Assembly: GCF_014337925.2 (NCBI RefSeq)
Contig: NZ_CP143426.1
Location: 1-64,000, forward strand
Source: Roseobacter fucihabitans
GTDB taxonomy: Bacteria > Pseudomonadota > Alphaproteobacteria > Rhodobacterales > Rhodobacteraceae
Length of the DNA stretch: 64,000 nt
Direction: 5' to 3'
The position numbers and the translations under genes were made by a program. The stretch's first letter is position 1. Each line of letters opens with the position of its first letter. This document shows positions 53,658 to 62,471 of the stretch, one piece after another. The notes under the pieces are model-generated. The model was not told the origin of the DNA. It was given only the letters and a program-made list of their open reading frames with translations, and did no database searches.

Positions 53658-54524
53658 TCACTGAAAAGCCGGCAGTGGTTGCCGCCGGATGGTCCAGCTA
53701 TGTTTAGCCCAGACCGGCTGCCAAGTTTGGATGGCCTCATCGGTAATCCGTTCCTCGCCAGTCTCGATTGCCTCGATGGCCAACGCCTTGATCATGGTGA
53801 ACACGCGTGACGTGACGCCGCCTGTAACACCCAGGATAGTTCGGAGTGATTGGACGTTGAGCCCAGATCCGCGTTCCAACTGCATGGCTGAAATCAGAGT
53901 CTGGACAAGACGTGAAAACTCAACGTCATCTTCCCAGAACGGTAGAAAATGTTCATCAAGCCTACGGGCCAGTTGCTCGTCGCCACGAATGGCATCGACG
54001 GCCTCGTTGACGCCGAACACGACGAGAGCCACGCAAAGATCGTTGGCGAGGAAACGGAGCATGTTGAGGAAGCGCCGCTGTTCCCGATAACTGCCCGCCA
54101 GCAAGTTATGAACCTCGTCGATCATAATCATCTTGAGGCCCATGTCCCGCAAATGACTAAGGGCGCGCACCTCTAGTTCGGACACAGTGTGCCTGCCCCA
54201 CATCGGGGCCCCAATCGACGCGAGAATGTGCTGATAGAACCGTCGTTCATCTGGCGCAGGTGGTGCTTGCAACAGCAAGATTGGCGTTCGCGTGACACCT
54301 ATCTCGGATGCATATTGTGACGGATACAGACTCTCCATCCGCTTTGCGACCATGGTCTTGCCGATCCCGGAACTGCCATAAACCATGAGCCCTGGCATCC
54401 GGGATTGCCTAGGCATTTCCATAAGAGAAATCAATCTATTGAGAACAATTGTCGCGCGATCAAATGCAATCCAACGATCGCTACGAATGAGGTCAATTCT
54501 TTCGTTTATATCCATCAAAGTCAT
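53658..54524 (-). CDS. tniB: TniB, AAA+ ATPase of the transposon
   Basis: About 288 residues from ATG 54524 (MTLMDINERIDLIRSDRWIA; ATG 54515 is an alternative). Walker A MVYGSSGIGKTMVAKR, Walker B LKMIMIDEVHNLLAGS, VVFGVNEAVDAIRGDEQLARR as sensor region. TniB (TnsC-like) forms ATP filaments linking TniQ-marked DNA to the TniA transposase. It overlaps tniA upstream by 32 bases and tniQ downstream by 4, so the three are co-translated. Confidence 0.93.
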   Translation of the reverse strand: MTLMDINERIDLIRSDRWIAFDRATIVLNRLISLMEMPRQSRMPGLMVYGSSGIGKTMVAKRMESLYPSQYASEIGVTRTPILLLQAPPAPDERRFYQHILASIGAPMWGRHTVSELEVRALSHLRDMGLKMIMIDEVHNLLAGSYREQRRFLNMLRFLANDLCVALVVFGVNEAVDAIRGDEQLARRLDEHFLPFWEDDVEFSRLVQTLISAMQLERGSGLNVQSLRTILGVTGGVTSRVFTMIKALAIEAIETGEERITDEAIQTWQPVWAKHSWTIRRQPLPAFQ

Positions 54525-56127
54525 CAATCGGGTAAGTGGGAAGGTCAGGGTTGTTAGTATCAATTGCAAACATCTCGCGTGAGGGATCACGCTTTGGCTT
54601 GTCGCTCGGAAGCCGGGCCTGGCGTTCACCTTCCAGCCGGGCCGTCAACGTTTGTTGCCGTGCCGCGTATGCGATACGGCGCTGTTCTTCGATAATCCGA
54701 AACAGCATCGCCTCCGGAATCGTTCCTCCATGTCGTTCGTGAAAAATAGCTCTGGCGCGTCGCGATTCCCAAAGTGAAATCCGGGGCCGTGACAGATCCT
54801 TGTATCGCGCAGCAACGGCGCGACCATCATCCGTGATGACCCAAATCTGAGACATGTCGCGGGGATCATATTTGACCAAGACTTTCCCTGCCCCGCGACC
54901 GATCATCGGACCGAACGCGTCGCTCCAATAGCCAATCGAAAACAAATTGATCCCCGTGCGCGCCAACTGCCGACGCTCGGAGGGAAGAAAACTGATCCGG
55001 AACGCGTCAGTGTCCACAACTTGTCTGCCAGCGACGTCACCGCCGAGATCGGCCCAAGCGGCCAACGGCACCCGCCCTAGCCCACTGTGCCGGGTATTGT
55101 GATATCGGCAAATCTCCAAATGCAGCCAGTCCTCGAACTCCTCAAGCGTCAACGCTGCCTTGCCCGTGCTGTCATACTCACCCTTGTCTTTTGGCGAGGA
55201 CTGCGTTGTTCCTGGAAGCACATGAACCGCTCCCATGGTCGTCCCAATCAGGCGCTCAATATGGCCCCCATAATGCACACGACCTGGTGGCCGGTACTCA
55301 ATCACAATACCCCATTCAGCACAGGCCGACTGGAAGGCGTCGCTACGAAAGTCTCGCCCATTATCAACGTGAATAGCCTGCGGGATGCCGGATGCTGGCC
55401 AATACAGGGCTTCCATTGACTCTGGCGTGCGGATCGACTTCGGTCTCACGCAATGATCTAGACACAGACCAATGGATAGAACCGTTGGGGCGTCAAAACT
55501 GACGTAAACACCTAGTACGACCCGGGTTGCGATATCAACCGCAAGCGTTAACCATGGTCGTGCTAGCGGTTTGCGGTCCGCCTGGTCTACAAGAATGATA
55601 TCGGCCAAGGTGTGGTCTATCTGGACGATCCCCAAAGGACGCTCCACGTCCAAGCCCCCTGCCCTCGCCTCGAATACCTGCCTCGCTGCTTTCGCGCCCT
55701 TCCGTTTCCGCAGCACCTCACGCTGATCCATTGCATCGAGCCTTGCTTTGACGGTCTGTCGTGATGGAGGCTGAAAACCCTTGGCATGGCATTCCACGCG
55801 AATCTCGCCCACGATCCTCCTAAAGCTAGGCCTCTCCAAGACGAGGTAGCGCTTGCGGAGGACTTGATCGATCACATCTTCAACTTGCTGATCCAGACAC
55901 GACATTCCGCGCTTGGGCCCGCTGCGTTTGGGCAACAATGCACTCACGCGCCCGTCGTTCTCACGCAAAAGACCCAAAAGGCGCCAGGCCGTACTCCTGG
56001 AAACGCCAAGTTGCGCCGCGGCGGACTCCAATGGCAGCCCAATCTCTTTCCCTTCAGTCTGCAATAATAACAAAGGTCGAAGAACCTCCGCCCTTTTTAT
56101 TGCAACTCCTTGGGCATCATCTTCCAA
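54493..56127 (-). CDS. tniA: TniA, DDE transposase (TnsB-like)
   Basis: 544 residues. HTH domains at the N-terminus (LGVSRSTAWRLLGLLRENDG, FQPPSRQTVKARLDAMDQRE), an rve catalytic core with D (GIVQIDHTLADIILVD), D (AIHVDNGRDFRSDAF) and E (RVHYGGHIERLIGTTMG), then a Mu-type C-terminal beta domain (KVLVKYDPRDMSQIWVI). Cuts and joins transposon ends; its binding sites are probably the repeats upstream. Intact. Confidence 0.93.
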   Translation of the reverse strand: MEDDAQGVAIKRAEVLRPLLLLQTEGKEIGLPLESAAAQLGVSRSTAWRLLGLLRENDGRVSALLPKRSGPKRGMSCLDQQVEDVIDQVLRKRYLVLERPSFRRIVGEIRVECHAKGFQPPSRQTVKARLDAMDQREVLRKRKGAKAARQVFEARAGGLDVERPLGIVQIDHTLADIILVDQADRKPLARPWLTLAVDIATRVVLGVYVSFDAPTVLSIGLCLDHCVRPKSIRTPESMEALYWPASGIPQAIHVDNGRDFRSDAFQSACAEWGIVIEYRPPGRVHYGGHIERLIGTTMGAVHVLPGTTQSSPKDKGEYDSTGKAALTLEEFEDWLHLEICRYHNTRHSGLGRVPLAAWADLGGDVAGRQVVDTDAFRISFLPSERRQLARTGINLFSIGYWSDAFGPMIGRGAGKVLVKYDPRDMSQIWVITDDGRAVAARYKDLSRPRISLWESRRARAIFHERHGGTIPEAMLFRIIEEQRRIAYAARQQTLTARLEGERQARLPSDKPKRDPSREMFAIDTNNPDLPTYPIDDFDGYKRKN

Positions 56128-56170
56128 ACTTCACACCGTCAAATGTTATCCACAAGTCGGACAGTCCGAC

Positions 56171-56225
56171 GAATTACGTTACCATCTCACGAATTAGGTT
56201 ACCATCCTATGAATGACGTTACCAA
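56171..56225. repeat. Right-end iterated repeats of the tni element
   Basis: Three boxes exactly 20 bp apart: GAATTACGTTACCAT (56171), GAATTAGGTTACCAT (56191), GAATGACGTTACCAA (56211). Together with the inverted copies at 50236-50302 they mark transposon ends and probable TniA sites. The region between tniA and the boxes (56128-56170) has no gene. Confidence 0.85.
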
Positions 56226-56521
56226 TGGCCAATTGTAATTAAACAATAAAATCAACCGCGAGTCCTATGAATAGGATGACCACGACACCAGCTTTGCAGG
56301 GATAGGCGTCGCTTTTTAAGAACCCGACTCGCATAAGAGCAAGGCGCTGCCGTTCGCTGCGACAGCCATTAACTTACAGAGTGCGGGACTTGGACGAAGC
56401 CGCTGCCGCGGCAATGGCGATTGTTGCGGGTGTTGTGCGCTGACTTTAGCCGTGTGGATTTTGAGATTTAACGAACCTGTCTGACGATTGAGGCTTCTCA
56501 ATCAACGGACAGGAGTTCCCC

Positions 56522-57409
56522 ATGACACATGAGAAGATGACCCCGCTTCGGGAGCGGATGATGGAAGACATGCGCATCCACGGGATGGGCGACAAGGCTC
56601 AGAAGGCGCACATTCGGGCGATCAAACACTTTTCTGGTTTTCTTGGGCGCTCGCCCGATACCGCCACGCCAGATGATCTTCGGGCGTATCAGTTGCATAT
56701 GACCGATACGGAAGTGACACCGCCCACATTCAACGCGCGGATCATGGCGCTGCGGTTCCTGTTCGGTACAACCTGCAACCGTGAAGACATGAAGAAGTAC
56801 ATGCAGTTCCGCACGCAGCCACGCAGGCTGCCAACAGTGCTGAGTATCGAAGATGTTTCGGAGCTTCTTGCTGCGGCACCCGGCCCGGGTCTGAAGTATC
56901 GGGCGGCGCTAAGTATTTCCTATGGTGCGGGTCTGCGGGCATCTGAGGTTTGCAATCTCAAGGTCAGCGATATCGATAGTGACCGGATGTTAATCCATGT
57001 CGATGAAGGCAAGGGGCGCAAGGACCGCAAGGTCATGCTGTCACCCGATCTCTTGGACTTGTTGCGTGACTATTGGTGCGAAGCGCGCCCCGAGGGATGG
57101 CTCTTTCCGGGCAAGCCGAAGATCAATCCGGTCACGTCGAGGCAATTGGGTCGGGCGTTCAACTCGGCCAAACATCTGGTTGGTATTTCAAAGCCAGCCA
57201 CGCTGCATACCTTGCGGCACAGCTTTGCCACCCATCTTATGGAGGCTGGAACGGATGTGCGGGTGATTCAGGTCTTACTGGGTCACGCCAAGCTGAGCAC
57301 GACAGCGCGTTATACCCATGTTGCGACTAAAACAATCCGGGATACGCCCAGCCCGTTTGAAGCTCTCAAAAGGCTGAACGTACAGACCCGCAAGCGCAGA
57401 CGGGAATAA
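56522..57409 (+). CDS. Tyrosine recombinase of IS91-type element (copy B)
   Basis: 295 residues, identical to copy A. Catalytic R (GLRASEV), HTLRHSFATHLM and terminal LSTTARYTH. GGACAGGAG precedes the ATG. Confidence 0.93.
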   Translation: MTHEKMTPLRERMMEDMRIHGMGDKAQKAHIRAIKHFSGFLGRSPDTATPDDLRAYQLHMTDTEVTPPTFNARIMALRFLFGTTCNREDMKKYMQFRTQPRRLPTVLSIEDVSELLAAAPGPGLKYRAALSISYGAGLRASEVCNLKVSDIDSDRMLIHVDEGKGRKDRKVMLSPDLLDLLRDYWCEARPEGWLFPGKPKINPVTSRQLGRAFNSAKHLVGISKPATLHTLRHSFATHLMEAGTDVRVIQVLLGHAKLSTTARYTHVATKTIRDTPSPFEALKRLNVQTRKRRRE

Positions 57410-57419
57410 CCGAGGCCGG

Positions 57420-58613
57420 GTGCCCCGGCCAGAACTGGAGATTGCGGATATTTTCCGAAAGTTTGGTCCTGCGTGGCGGCAGGTCAATAAGGGCCATGTC
57501 AACCTGTCCCAGCTCAAAGTGATGTCCTCAATCGAAGCCTGCCGAACTGAGGCGCTCGGCGGGCATGTGGCGGCCTGTACCAAATGCAACCACATGCACA
57601 TTGCGTACAATAGCTGCAAGAACCGGCACTGTCCCAAGTGCCAGAGTCCGGCCGCGCGCGACTGGATGGAAGCGCGCGCCGAGGATCTGCTGCCCGTGGA
57701 ATATTTCCATGTCGTCTTCACGTTGCCTGCGCAGATCGCTCGTATCGCCTACTGGAACAAGAAGGCCGTCTATGGCCTACTGTTCAAAGCGTCTGCGCAA
57801 ACGGTGATGACAATTGCAGCCGATCCCAAACGGCTCGGCGCGCGGGTTGGCATGACCAGCGTCCTTCATACGTGGGGGTCGGCACTTACGCACCATCCCC
57901 ATGTCCACATGATTGTCCCAGGCGGCGGTCTGTCGTCAGATGGCAAGAGATGGATCGCTTGCAAGCCGGGGTTCTTTCTACATGTGCGGGTGTTGTCACG
58001 ACTGTTCCGGCGGCTGTTTATCGAAGGGCTGCTTGCCCTGCACCGCGCAGGTGAACTGTCCTTCTTCGGCGATCTGAACGGGCTGTCGGACCCACAGGCC
58101 TTCGCCGCATATCTCGCCCCACTGCGCAAAACCAAATGGGTGGTCTATGCCAAACCGCCATTCGGCGGGCCCGAAGCCGTGCTCGCCTATCTCAGCCGCT
58201 ACACGCACCGCATCGCCATCTCAAACAGCCGTTTGATCAGTGCCGATGCCAACACCGTTGCGTTCCGATGGAAAGATTATCGCTTCAAATCTGGTGACGG
58301 GCGATCCGTCATGCACCTTTCCACATCAGAGTTCATCCGCCGCTTTCTGATCCATGTGCTACCGGACCGGTTCCACCGCATCCGCCATTATGGCCTGCTC
58401 GCCAGTTCGACCCGTAAGGCTAACATCGCAAAAGCTCGGACCTTACTTGGCGCACAAACCGCCAAACAGGATGACCCACCAGTCGCCGAGGTCATCCCGC
58501 TCACACTGCGAGACCCATGCCCCGGCTGCGGCGGGAAAATGCGCATCATCGAGACCTTCCGGCGGGGCCAAAGACCACAATCCCGCGCACCACCCAGAAA
58601 GGCCGCAGCATGA
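57420..58613 (+). CDS. IS91-type Y2 HUH transposase (copy B)
   Basis: 397 residues from GTG, identical to copy A: zinc-binding cysteines, HHPHVHMIV HUH motif, YLSRY tyrosine pair, CPGCGGKMRIIETF tail. Confidence 0.95.
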   Translation: MPRPELEIADIFRKFGPAWRQVNKGHVNLSQLKVMSSIEACRTEALGGHVAACTKCNHMHIAYNSCKNRHCPKCQSPAARDWMEARAEDLLPVEYFHVVFTLPAQIARIAYWNKKAVYGLLFKASAQTVMTIAADPKRLGARVGMTSVLHTWGSALTHHPHVHMIVPGGGLSSDGKRWIACKPGFFLHVRVLSRLFRRLFIEGLLALHRAGELSFFGDLNGLSDPQAFAAYLAPLRKTKWVVYAKPPFGGPEAVLAYLSRYTHRIAISNSRLISADANTVAFRWKDYRFKSGDGRSVMHLSTSEFIRRFLIHVLPDRFHRIRHYGLLASSTRKANIAKARTLLGAQTAKQDDPPVAEVIPLTLRDPCPGCGGKMRIIETFRRGQRPQSRAPPRKAAA

Positions 58614-59057
58614 CGGGGCGCACGTCATCAATCAAAGACCATTCCCCGAACTGCATCGCGTTTTGGGCTGGTATCGGCTTGGGTGAAGGAAAATTGATGG
58701 CGTCCAATGCGCCCAAACTGGTGCCAAGCCACTCCGAAAAAGACGCTCAAGGGCACCAATCCATGAGAAATGATGCCAAGCAATTCCATCTCGCAGCATC
58801 CTCGGCTGAACCTGATTGGCGCTTCCCCCATAGCGCGCGCCCAGACCCCACGGCTTCCTCCTAGTCATGTTTCCCAACGCGGGCCACACTCACACTAAGC
58901 CGAAAAGTCGCGCACAGGCCCGCATCGAAAAACCTTAAACAAAGTGTGAATTCGCTGCGGTTGCGCCAAGGTCTGCTGTTGAAACTCCGTGCAACAAACA
59001 TCATTTCCGCCGGTGTCACAATTGATGGTTTTTAGTCATTCTGAAAATGAATGGAAT

Positions 59058-59510
59058 CTAACGTCCCAAAACCAACCCATGCCCTTTTAGGATCACAAGA
59101 ATCCAGCCGAATGCAAAAAGCAGAAGATCAAGGAGCGAACCAAGGAATTCGGGCAACGCCTCGGTCAATATCTGACTCAGGAAATCGAATGTATCCGGGG
59201 AGGGTCCGTACCCGGTTGTGACCCATAGTGTCTGTATTATACTTACAGATAGAGAGAAGAACTTTGTGACGGCAAACCACGCTGCTAAGCCTGCCACAAC
59301 TAGTAGGTCAGCACTCCAGTAGAACGCTGACATTGCGGCAGTTAGTACGGAAAACACCACTGCTGCTAAACCAAAGTCTTGTTCAAGCGTGTTATCGAGC
59401 AACGTCACACCTGCCAACTTAATTCGGTCGAAAGCGAGACAGCAGAGCGCTATGATCATTATGTACGGCTCGCTGATAAAGTTGACTATTTCGTCAAAGC
59501 TAGTGGTCAT
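59058..59510 (-). CDS. Membrane protein of unknown function
   Basis: 150 residues from ATG 59510 (MTTSFDEIVNFISEPYIMII). Four hydrophobic segments (about 13-28, 48-65, 68-95, 125-145). No family recognised. Faces away from the two plus-strand genes that follow, sharing a 128-base intergenic region. Confidence 0.6.
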   Translation of the reverse strand: MTTSFDEIVNFISEPYIMIIALCCLAFDRIKLAGVTLLDNTLEQDFGLAAVVFSVLTAAMSAFYWSADLLVVAGLAAWFAVTKFFSLSVSIIQTLWVTTGYGPSPDTFDFLSQILTEALPEFLGSLLDLLLFAFGWILVILKGHGLVLGR

Positions 59511-59638
59511 GATATGCTCCGGCCATTGTATTCCGTTCTTGCGTTGAAACTTAGCGCGATTTGTTGCAATCGTCAGCTTCATGTTCGCATTCGATAAAGT
59601 TCGGAATAAACATGAGCTCAATTTGAAGACGCTAAGAT

Positions 59639-59953
59639 ATGGATGATAACTTCGCAACGGGTCTTACAATTGCGGCCCTCGGCACTGCCACTGTTGTGGT
59701 TTTAGTCCGTTGGCTACGCGGTCGGCTTGTTCGGCCGGCACTATTAGAAATGCTTGCCGCTCTAGAACAGGACTATGGTCCCTTTACAGAAAAAGAACGG
59801 ATGTATCTGAGCAAACGTATCGAGCCAATACTTAAGACGGTCGTGGCGGCTGTATTTAAACCGGAAGCGGCGCAACGGCGGATTGCGCGCTTGCAGATCG
59901 AAGCCGAAAAGCTAGCGATTGAGCTTAAACAACGGCACGGCATAGGTCATTGA
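59639..59953 (+). CDS. Small membrane-anchored helical protein
   Basis: 104 residues: N-terminal transmembrane helix (about 8-25, TGLTIAALGTATVVVLVRWL), then a long amphipathic/charged helical region (ERMYLSKRIEPILKTVVAAV, RRIARLQIEAEKLAIELKQ). No family recognised. 63 bases before the lipase-like gene, same strand. Confidence 0.6.
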   Translation: MDDNFATGLTIAALGTATVVVLVRWLRGRLVRPALLEMLAALEQDYGPFTEKERMYLSKRIEPILKTVVAAVFKPEAAQRRIARLQIEAEKLAIELKQRHGIGH

Positions 59954-60016
59954 ACAAGAAGAACAAACAGAACGACTTTTTATGCGAATGGTCGGTTTTT
60001 CAATGGAGTTCTATTT

Positions 60017-61369
60017 ATGAGTAAGTCGTCTAAGTCTCGCCAAGCAATTGTGATCATTCACGGGATTGGAGAGCAGCGCCCAATGGACACGCTGCGCGCA
60101 TTTGTAAAAACCCTGCAAGGGTTTCCGTCTGCTGGTGAAGCGACTCGGGTTTGGAACAAACCAGATAAGGTCTCGGCTGGCTTTGAGCATCGTACTCTTT
60201 CTTTGTCGGCAACGAGGACCCGCCCACAAACGGACGTATACGAATTGTACTGGGCGCATTTGGCAAACCCCAGCGAAGAACCAACCTTTACCTCTTGGTT
60301 GATCAGTTTGTTTAGGCGTAACCCTGATCTATTGCCGCCTCGGTTCCGTAAGGTGCAAAAAATCGGACTGATTGCCTTGGTATCGGGGATGATACTGGCA
60401 ATCTGGGCGGGGCGCGCATTGCCATTGGACGCAACATTGGCTGCATTAATTACGTTGCCGCTTTCTGGGTTGCTGCTCTCCGGGATCGGGTATTGGTTGA
60501 CGGGGGTTTATCGTGGCAAAATTGTTGATATTTCGCGGTATTTTGACAGCCATCCGAAAAATGTGCAGGCTCGAAACGAAGTGCGGAAACTTGGAGTGGA
60601 TTTCCTACGAGGCTTGCATGAATCACCGCGCCGTTACGGTCGAATAGTGGTTTGCGGGCACTCAATAGGCAGTGCGATCGGCTATGACATCTTGCAAAAA
60701 CTCTGGTTTGAGATGCACGAAACCCACAAGCAACTCGATTGCCCGAAGCGCGATGCCAAAAAAGCTCTGAGGCGTGCGATCAAGAACGAGGATTGGTCTA
60801 ATATCCAAACTCTACAGGCTGAAGTTTTTGACGAACAGTTATCCGCGGGAAATCCTTGGCTGGTTACGGATTTCGTAACACTGGGTAGTCCTCTTGCACA
60901 TGGGGACCTATTGTTGGCAAGTAGTCTGGCCGCATTCAGAGAACGGCTGACAGATGGTGAACTAGCGCGGTGTCCGCCTGTGTTGGATTTGGGCGCTCAG
61001 CAGATTGGATTCATGCGCAAATACCAGATTGAGGGAGGAGACTATCGTAGCATCGAACTCCTACCTCACCACGCACTTTTTGCAGTCACGCGCTGGACAA
61101 ATATCTATTTTTCTCGAAGATTCTGGCTATTTGGCGATCCAATTGCGGGACCACTCAAAGATGTGTTTGGGCCGGGCATTCGAGATGTAGTAGTTCAGGG
61201 GGGTGGCTACTGGCCGCGAATAAGGCACAATGATTATTGGCGGAGCGATTTGCCGCTTGCAAAAAAGCTGGTTGGCGGCGCGTCTTACCCATTGGACGCC
61301 CTTGATGATGCTTTACGACTCGACCCAGTGCAGAAAGAAATGAATAGCTCTGATCTTCCTGAGAACTAA
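60017..61369 (+). CDS. Alpha/beta-hydrolase-like protein with internal membrane segments
   Basis: 450 residues. N-terminal beta strand and oxyanion-type motif AIVIIHGIGEQRPMDTLRAF, two hydrophobic helices (about 118-165), then a lipase-like nucleophile elbow VCGHSIGSAIGYDIL (GxSxG) and DFVTLGSPLAHGDLLLA; an acid/His pair may be HHALFAVTRWTNIYF. Resembles membrane-associated lipases/esterases of unknown substrate. The ATG follows CAATGGAGTTC. Probably in one transcript with the small anchored protein. Confidence 0.65.
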   Translation: MSKSSKSRQAIVIIHGIGEQRPMDTLRAFVKTLQGFPSAGEATRVWNKPDKVSAGFEHRTLSLSATRTRPQTDVYELYWAHLANPSEEPTFTSWLISLFRRNPDLLPPRFRKVQKIGLIALVSGMILAIWAGRALPLDATLAALITLPLSGLLLSGIGYWLTGVYRGKIVDISRYFDSHPKNVQARNEVRKLGVDFLRGLHESPRRYGRIVVCGHSIGSAIGYDILQKLWFEMHETHKQLDCPKRDAKKALRRAIKNEDWSNIQTLQAEVFDEQLSAGNPWLVTDFVTLGSPLAHGDLLLASSLAAFRERLTDGELARCPPVLDLGAQQIGFMRKYQIEGGDYRSIELLPHHALFAVTRWTNIYFSRRFWLFGDPIAGPLKDVFGPGIRDVVVQGGGYWPRIRHNDYWRSDLPLAKKLVGGASYPLDALDDALRLDPVQKEMNSSDLPEN

Positions 61370-61600
61370 TCTGATCACACTTACTAGCGACCTTGCAGCC
61401 TATACGCCGAAGTTCGGGCGTTTTCCGCTCCAGTGGTTACATTTCACACCGCCGTGACAGTCTTACCAAAAATCAAACGCCAATGAATGTGGCGACTGAA
61501 TTTAGTGGCTTGCGATCTGGAAGCTGTCGTTCAAACTTTGCGCAGCATTGGTGTGTCTGGGCTCTCCCGACACCTTCGCCGCGTGATCGACGAAAGGCTG

Positions 61601-62032
61601 CTAGGTTAAGAACCCTTTCTTCGTCAAAGCATAGGCGCCGGACAGAAATGCGTTCTTCAAATAGACCGGCAGCTTCTCTGGATATGCATCAAGGTCTTTC
61701 TTGGCAAAATGGGCGAGCGCAACTGGGCTGACAAACCTGGTCTGACAATCCTCAACGAGTTGTATCAGGGTTTCGATTTTGAACGATACGGCCCCCCCGG
61801 CCATGCGGCCTTTCTTAGCGCGGGTCTTGATGACGAACGTATCGATTTCGTGTTCTCGAGAAAACGCCTGAAGGTCCGCCAAGAATGACCGTAGATCAGC
61901 TTCAGATGTGTCATCCACGAGCTCTATCCGGGTCGTCTTCAGGCGAAGCAGTTCCAAGTCGCCTTGATCAGTCAAGCCAACCGCAGCAAGCCGGACCTCC
62001 TTTCCCGATATTTCACACCCGCAGACCCTCAT
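61601..62032 (-). CDS. DUF3010 family protein
   Basis: 143 residues from ATG 62032 (MRVCGCEISGKEVRLAAVGL). Pattern of DUF3010: an N-terminal strand-loop CGxEI, then FVIKTRAKKGRMAGGAVSFKIETLIQL and a C-terminal ALTKKGFL. Fold is predicted RNase H-like in such proteins; function unknown. GAGGAGGAAT precedes the start. Confidence 0.75.
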   Translation of the reverse strand: MRVCGCEISGKEVRLAAVGLTDQGDLELLRLKTTRIELVDDTSEADLRSFLADLQAFSREHEIDTFVIKTRAKKGRMAGGAVSFKIETLIQLVEDCQTRFVSPVALAHFAKKDLDAYPEKLPVYLKNAFLSGAYALTKKGFLT

Positions 62033-62135
62033 GTATTCCTCCTCATATGCCCTATCGTTGTCAGACAATGTTGTCCGGAACACCGAAACTCTCGATCTAA
62101 AATGGCGCAGAACCTTTGCTCCACCACACTAAATT

Positions 62136-62471
62136 TTATACGTTAGCATCGATCCATTTAGACATCATACCGCGATCACGAAAGCACTCATGTGGCACTT
62201 CGGTGCGTTTTCGTCGTGCAATCTGTTCTGCAAAACCAACTTGCTTTGAAGACGGGTAGTTCGCAAATGGACTGGTTGGTTTGGCCGTCTTATTCGCGTC
62301 GATCCAGCGAGATAGCTCCAATCGGCTTTGTTGAACCTCCAAAGGCAAAACAACACCAGCTCTTTGCGAGATCTGTCGCGCGAAGTTCAGCTGCTTTTCT
62401 GTCACCGGGATCTGATGATAGTCATTCGACCCGCCGGCAGAACTGACAATTGCTTCTTGATGGGCAGCCAT
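62136..62471 (-). CDS. Small protein with two copies of a helical DNA-associated-type module
   Basis: 111 residues from ATG 62471 (AGAGGAGC upstream). Two repeats: VTEKQLNFARQISQRAGVVL... ending LSRWIDANK, and SSKQVGFAEQIARRKRTEVP... ending MSKWIDANV. The same kind of module (TxKQxxFAxxIA...WID) is appended to some topoisomerases, from memory. Stand-alone double form; function unknown. Located 104 bases upstream of the DUF3010 gene on the same strand. Confidence 0.6.
   Translation of the reverse strand: MAAHQEAIVSSAGGSNDYHQIPVTEKQLNFARQISQRAGVVLPLEVQQSRLELSRWIDANKTAKPTSPFANYPSSKQVGFAEQIARRKRTEVPHECFRDRGMMSKWIDANV

Larger units (their letters stand above)
50301..53661 (-). pseudogene. tniQ: TniQ, target-selection protein, split by IS66
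   Basis: The 5' part (53661-53280) encodes MTIRPLPKRPAPLRDELLSSW, ARLAVANYCSVQEFCGYLGL and CSTCNNETPGVSLRHW with zinc-finger cysteines, typical of TniQ/TnsD. IS66 enters after LEL with an 8-bp duplication. Joining the two sides restores the frame (LEL-LPVSTDQKD) and the 3' part runs to 50301 (ARLTQAYQRGHQQSGRRVDL and onward). TniQ steers the TniA/TniB transposase to its target; this copy is broken. Its ATG overlaps the tniB stop by four bases. Confidence 0.85.
50231..56227 (-). mobile_element. Compact Tn7/Tn5053-like transposon carrying only tniA-tniB-tniQ
   Basis: Three transposition genes on one strand, bounded by inverted copies of a repeat of about 15 bp: at the right GAATTACGTTACCAT, GAATTAGGTTACCAT and GAATGACGTTACCAA; at the left, inverted, ATGGTAACGTTATTC and TTGGTAACGCCATTC. 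No cargo gene lies between the ends except an IS66 element inside tniQ. Without it the element is about 3.6 kb. The outermost bases and target duplication cannot be fixed by eye; the left end interrupts the scpB-like gene. Confidence 0.8.
56386..58940 (+). mobile_element. IS91-type element with recombinase, copy B
   Basis: 2555 bp, inverted counterpart of 16883-19437. Starts at GGACTTGG (56386) and ends at AACCTTAAAC (58940). The two copies face each other across 37 kb. No target duplication seen. Both genes intact. Confidence 0.93.

Noticed and set aside
56171-56225. 20-bp spaced repeats as plasmid iterons (a replication origin)
   Set aside because: Inverted copies occur at the other end of the tni genes, and the plasmid already has repABC. 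Transposon-end sites explain them better.
50231-56227. CRISPR-associated transposon
   Set aside because: TniQ-TniB-TniA are present, but no cas gene and no CRISPR array is seen anywhere in the window.
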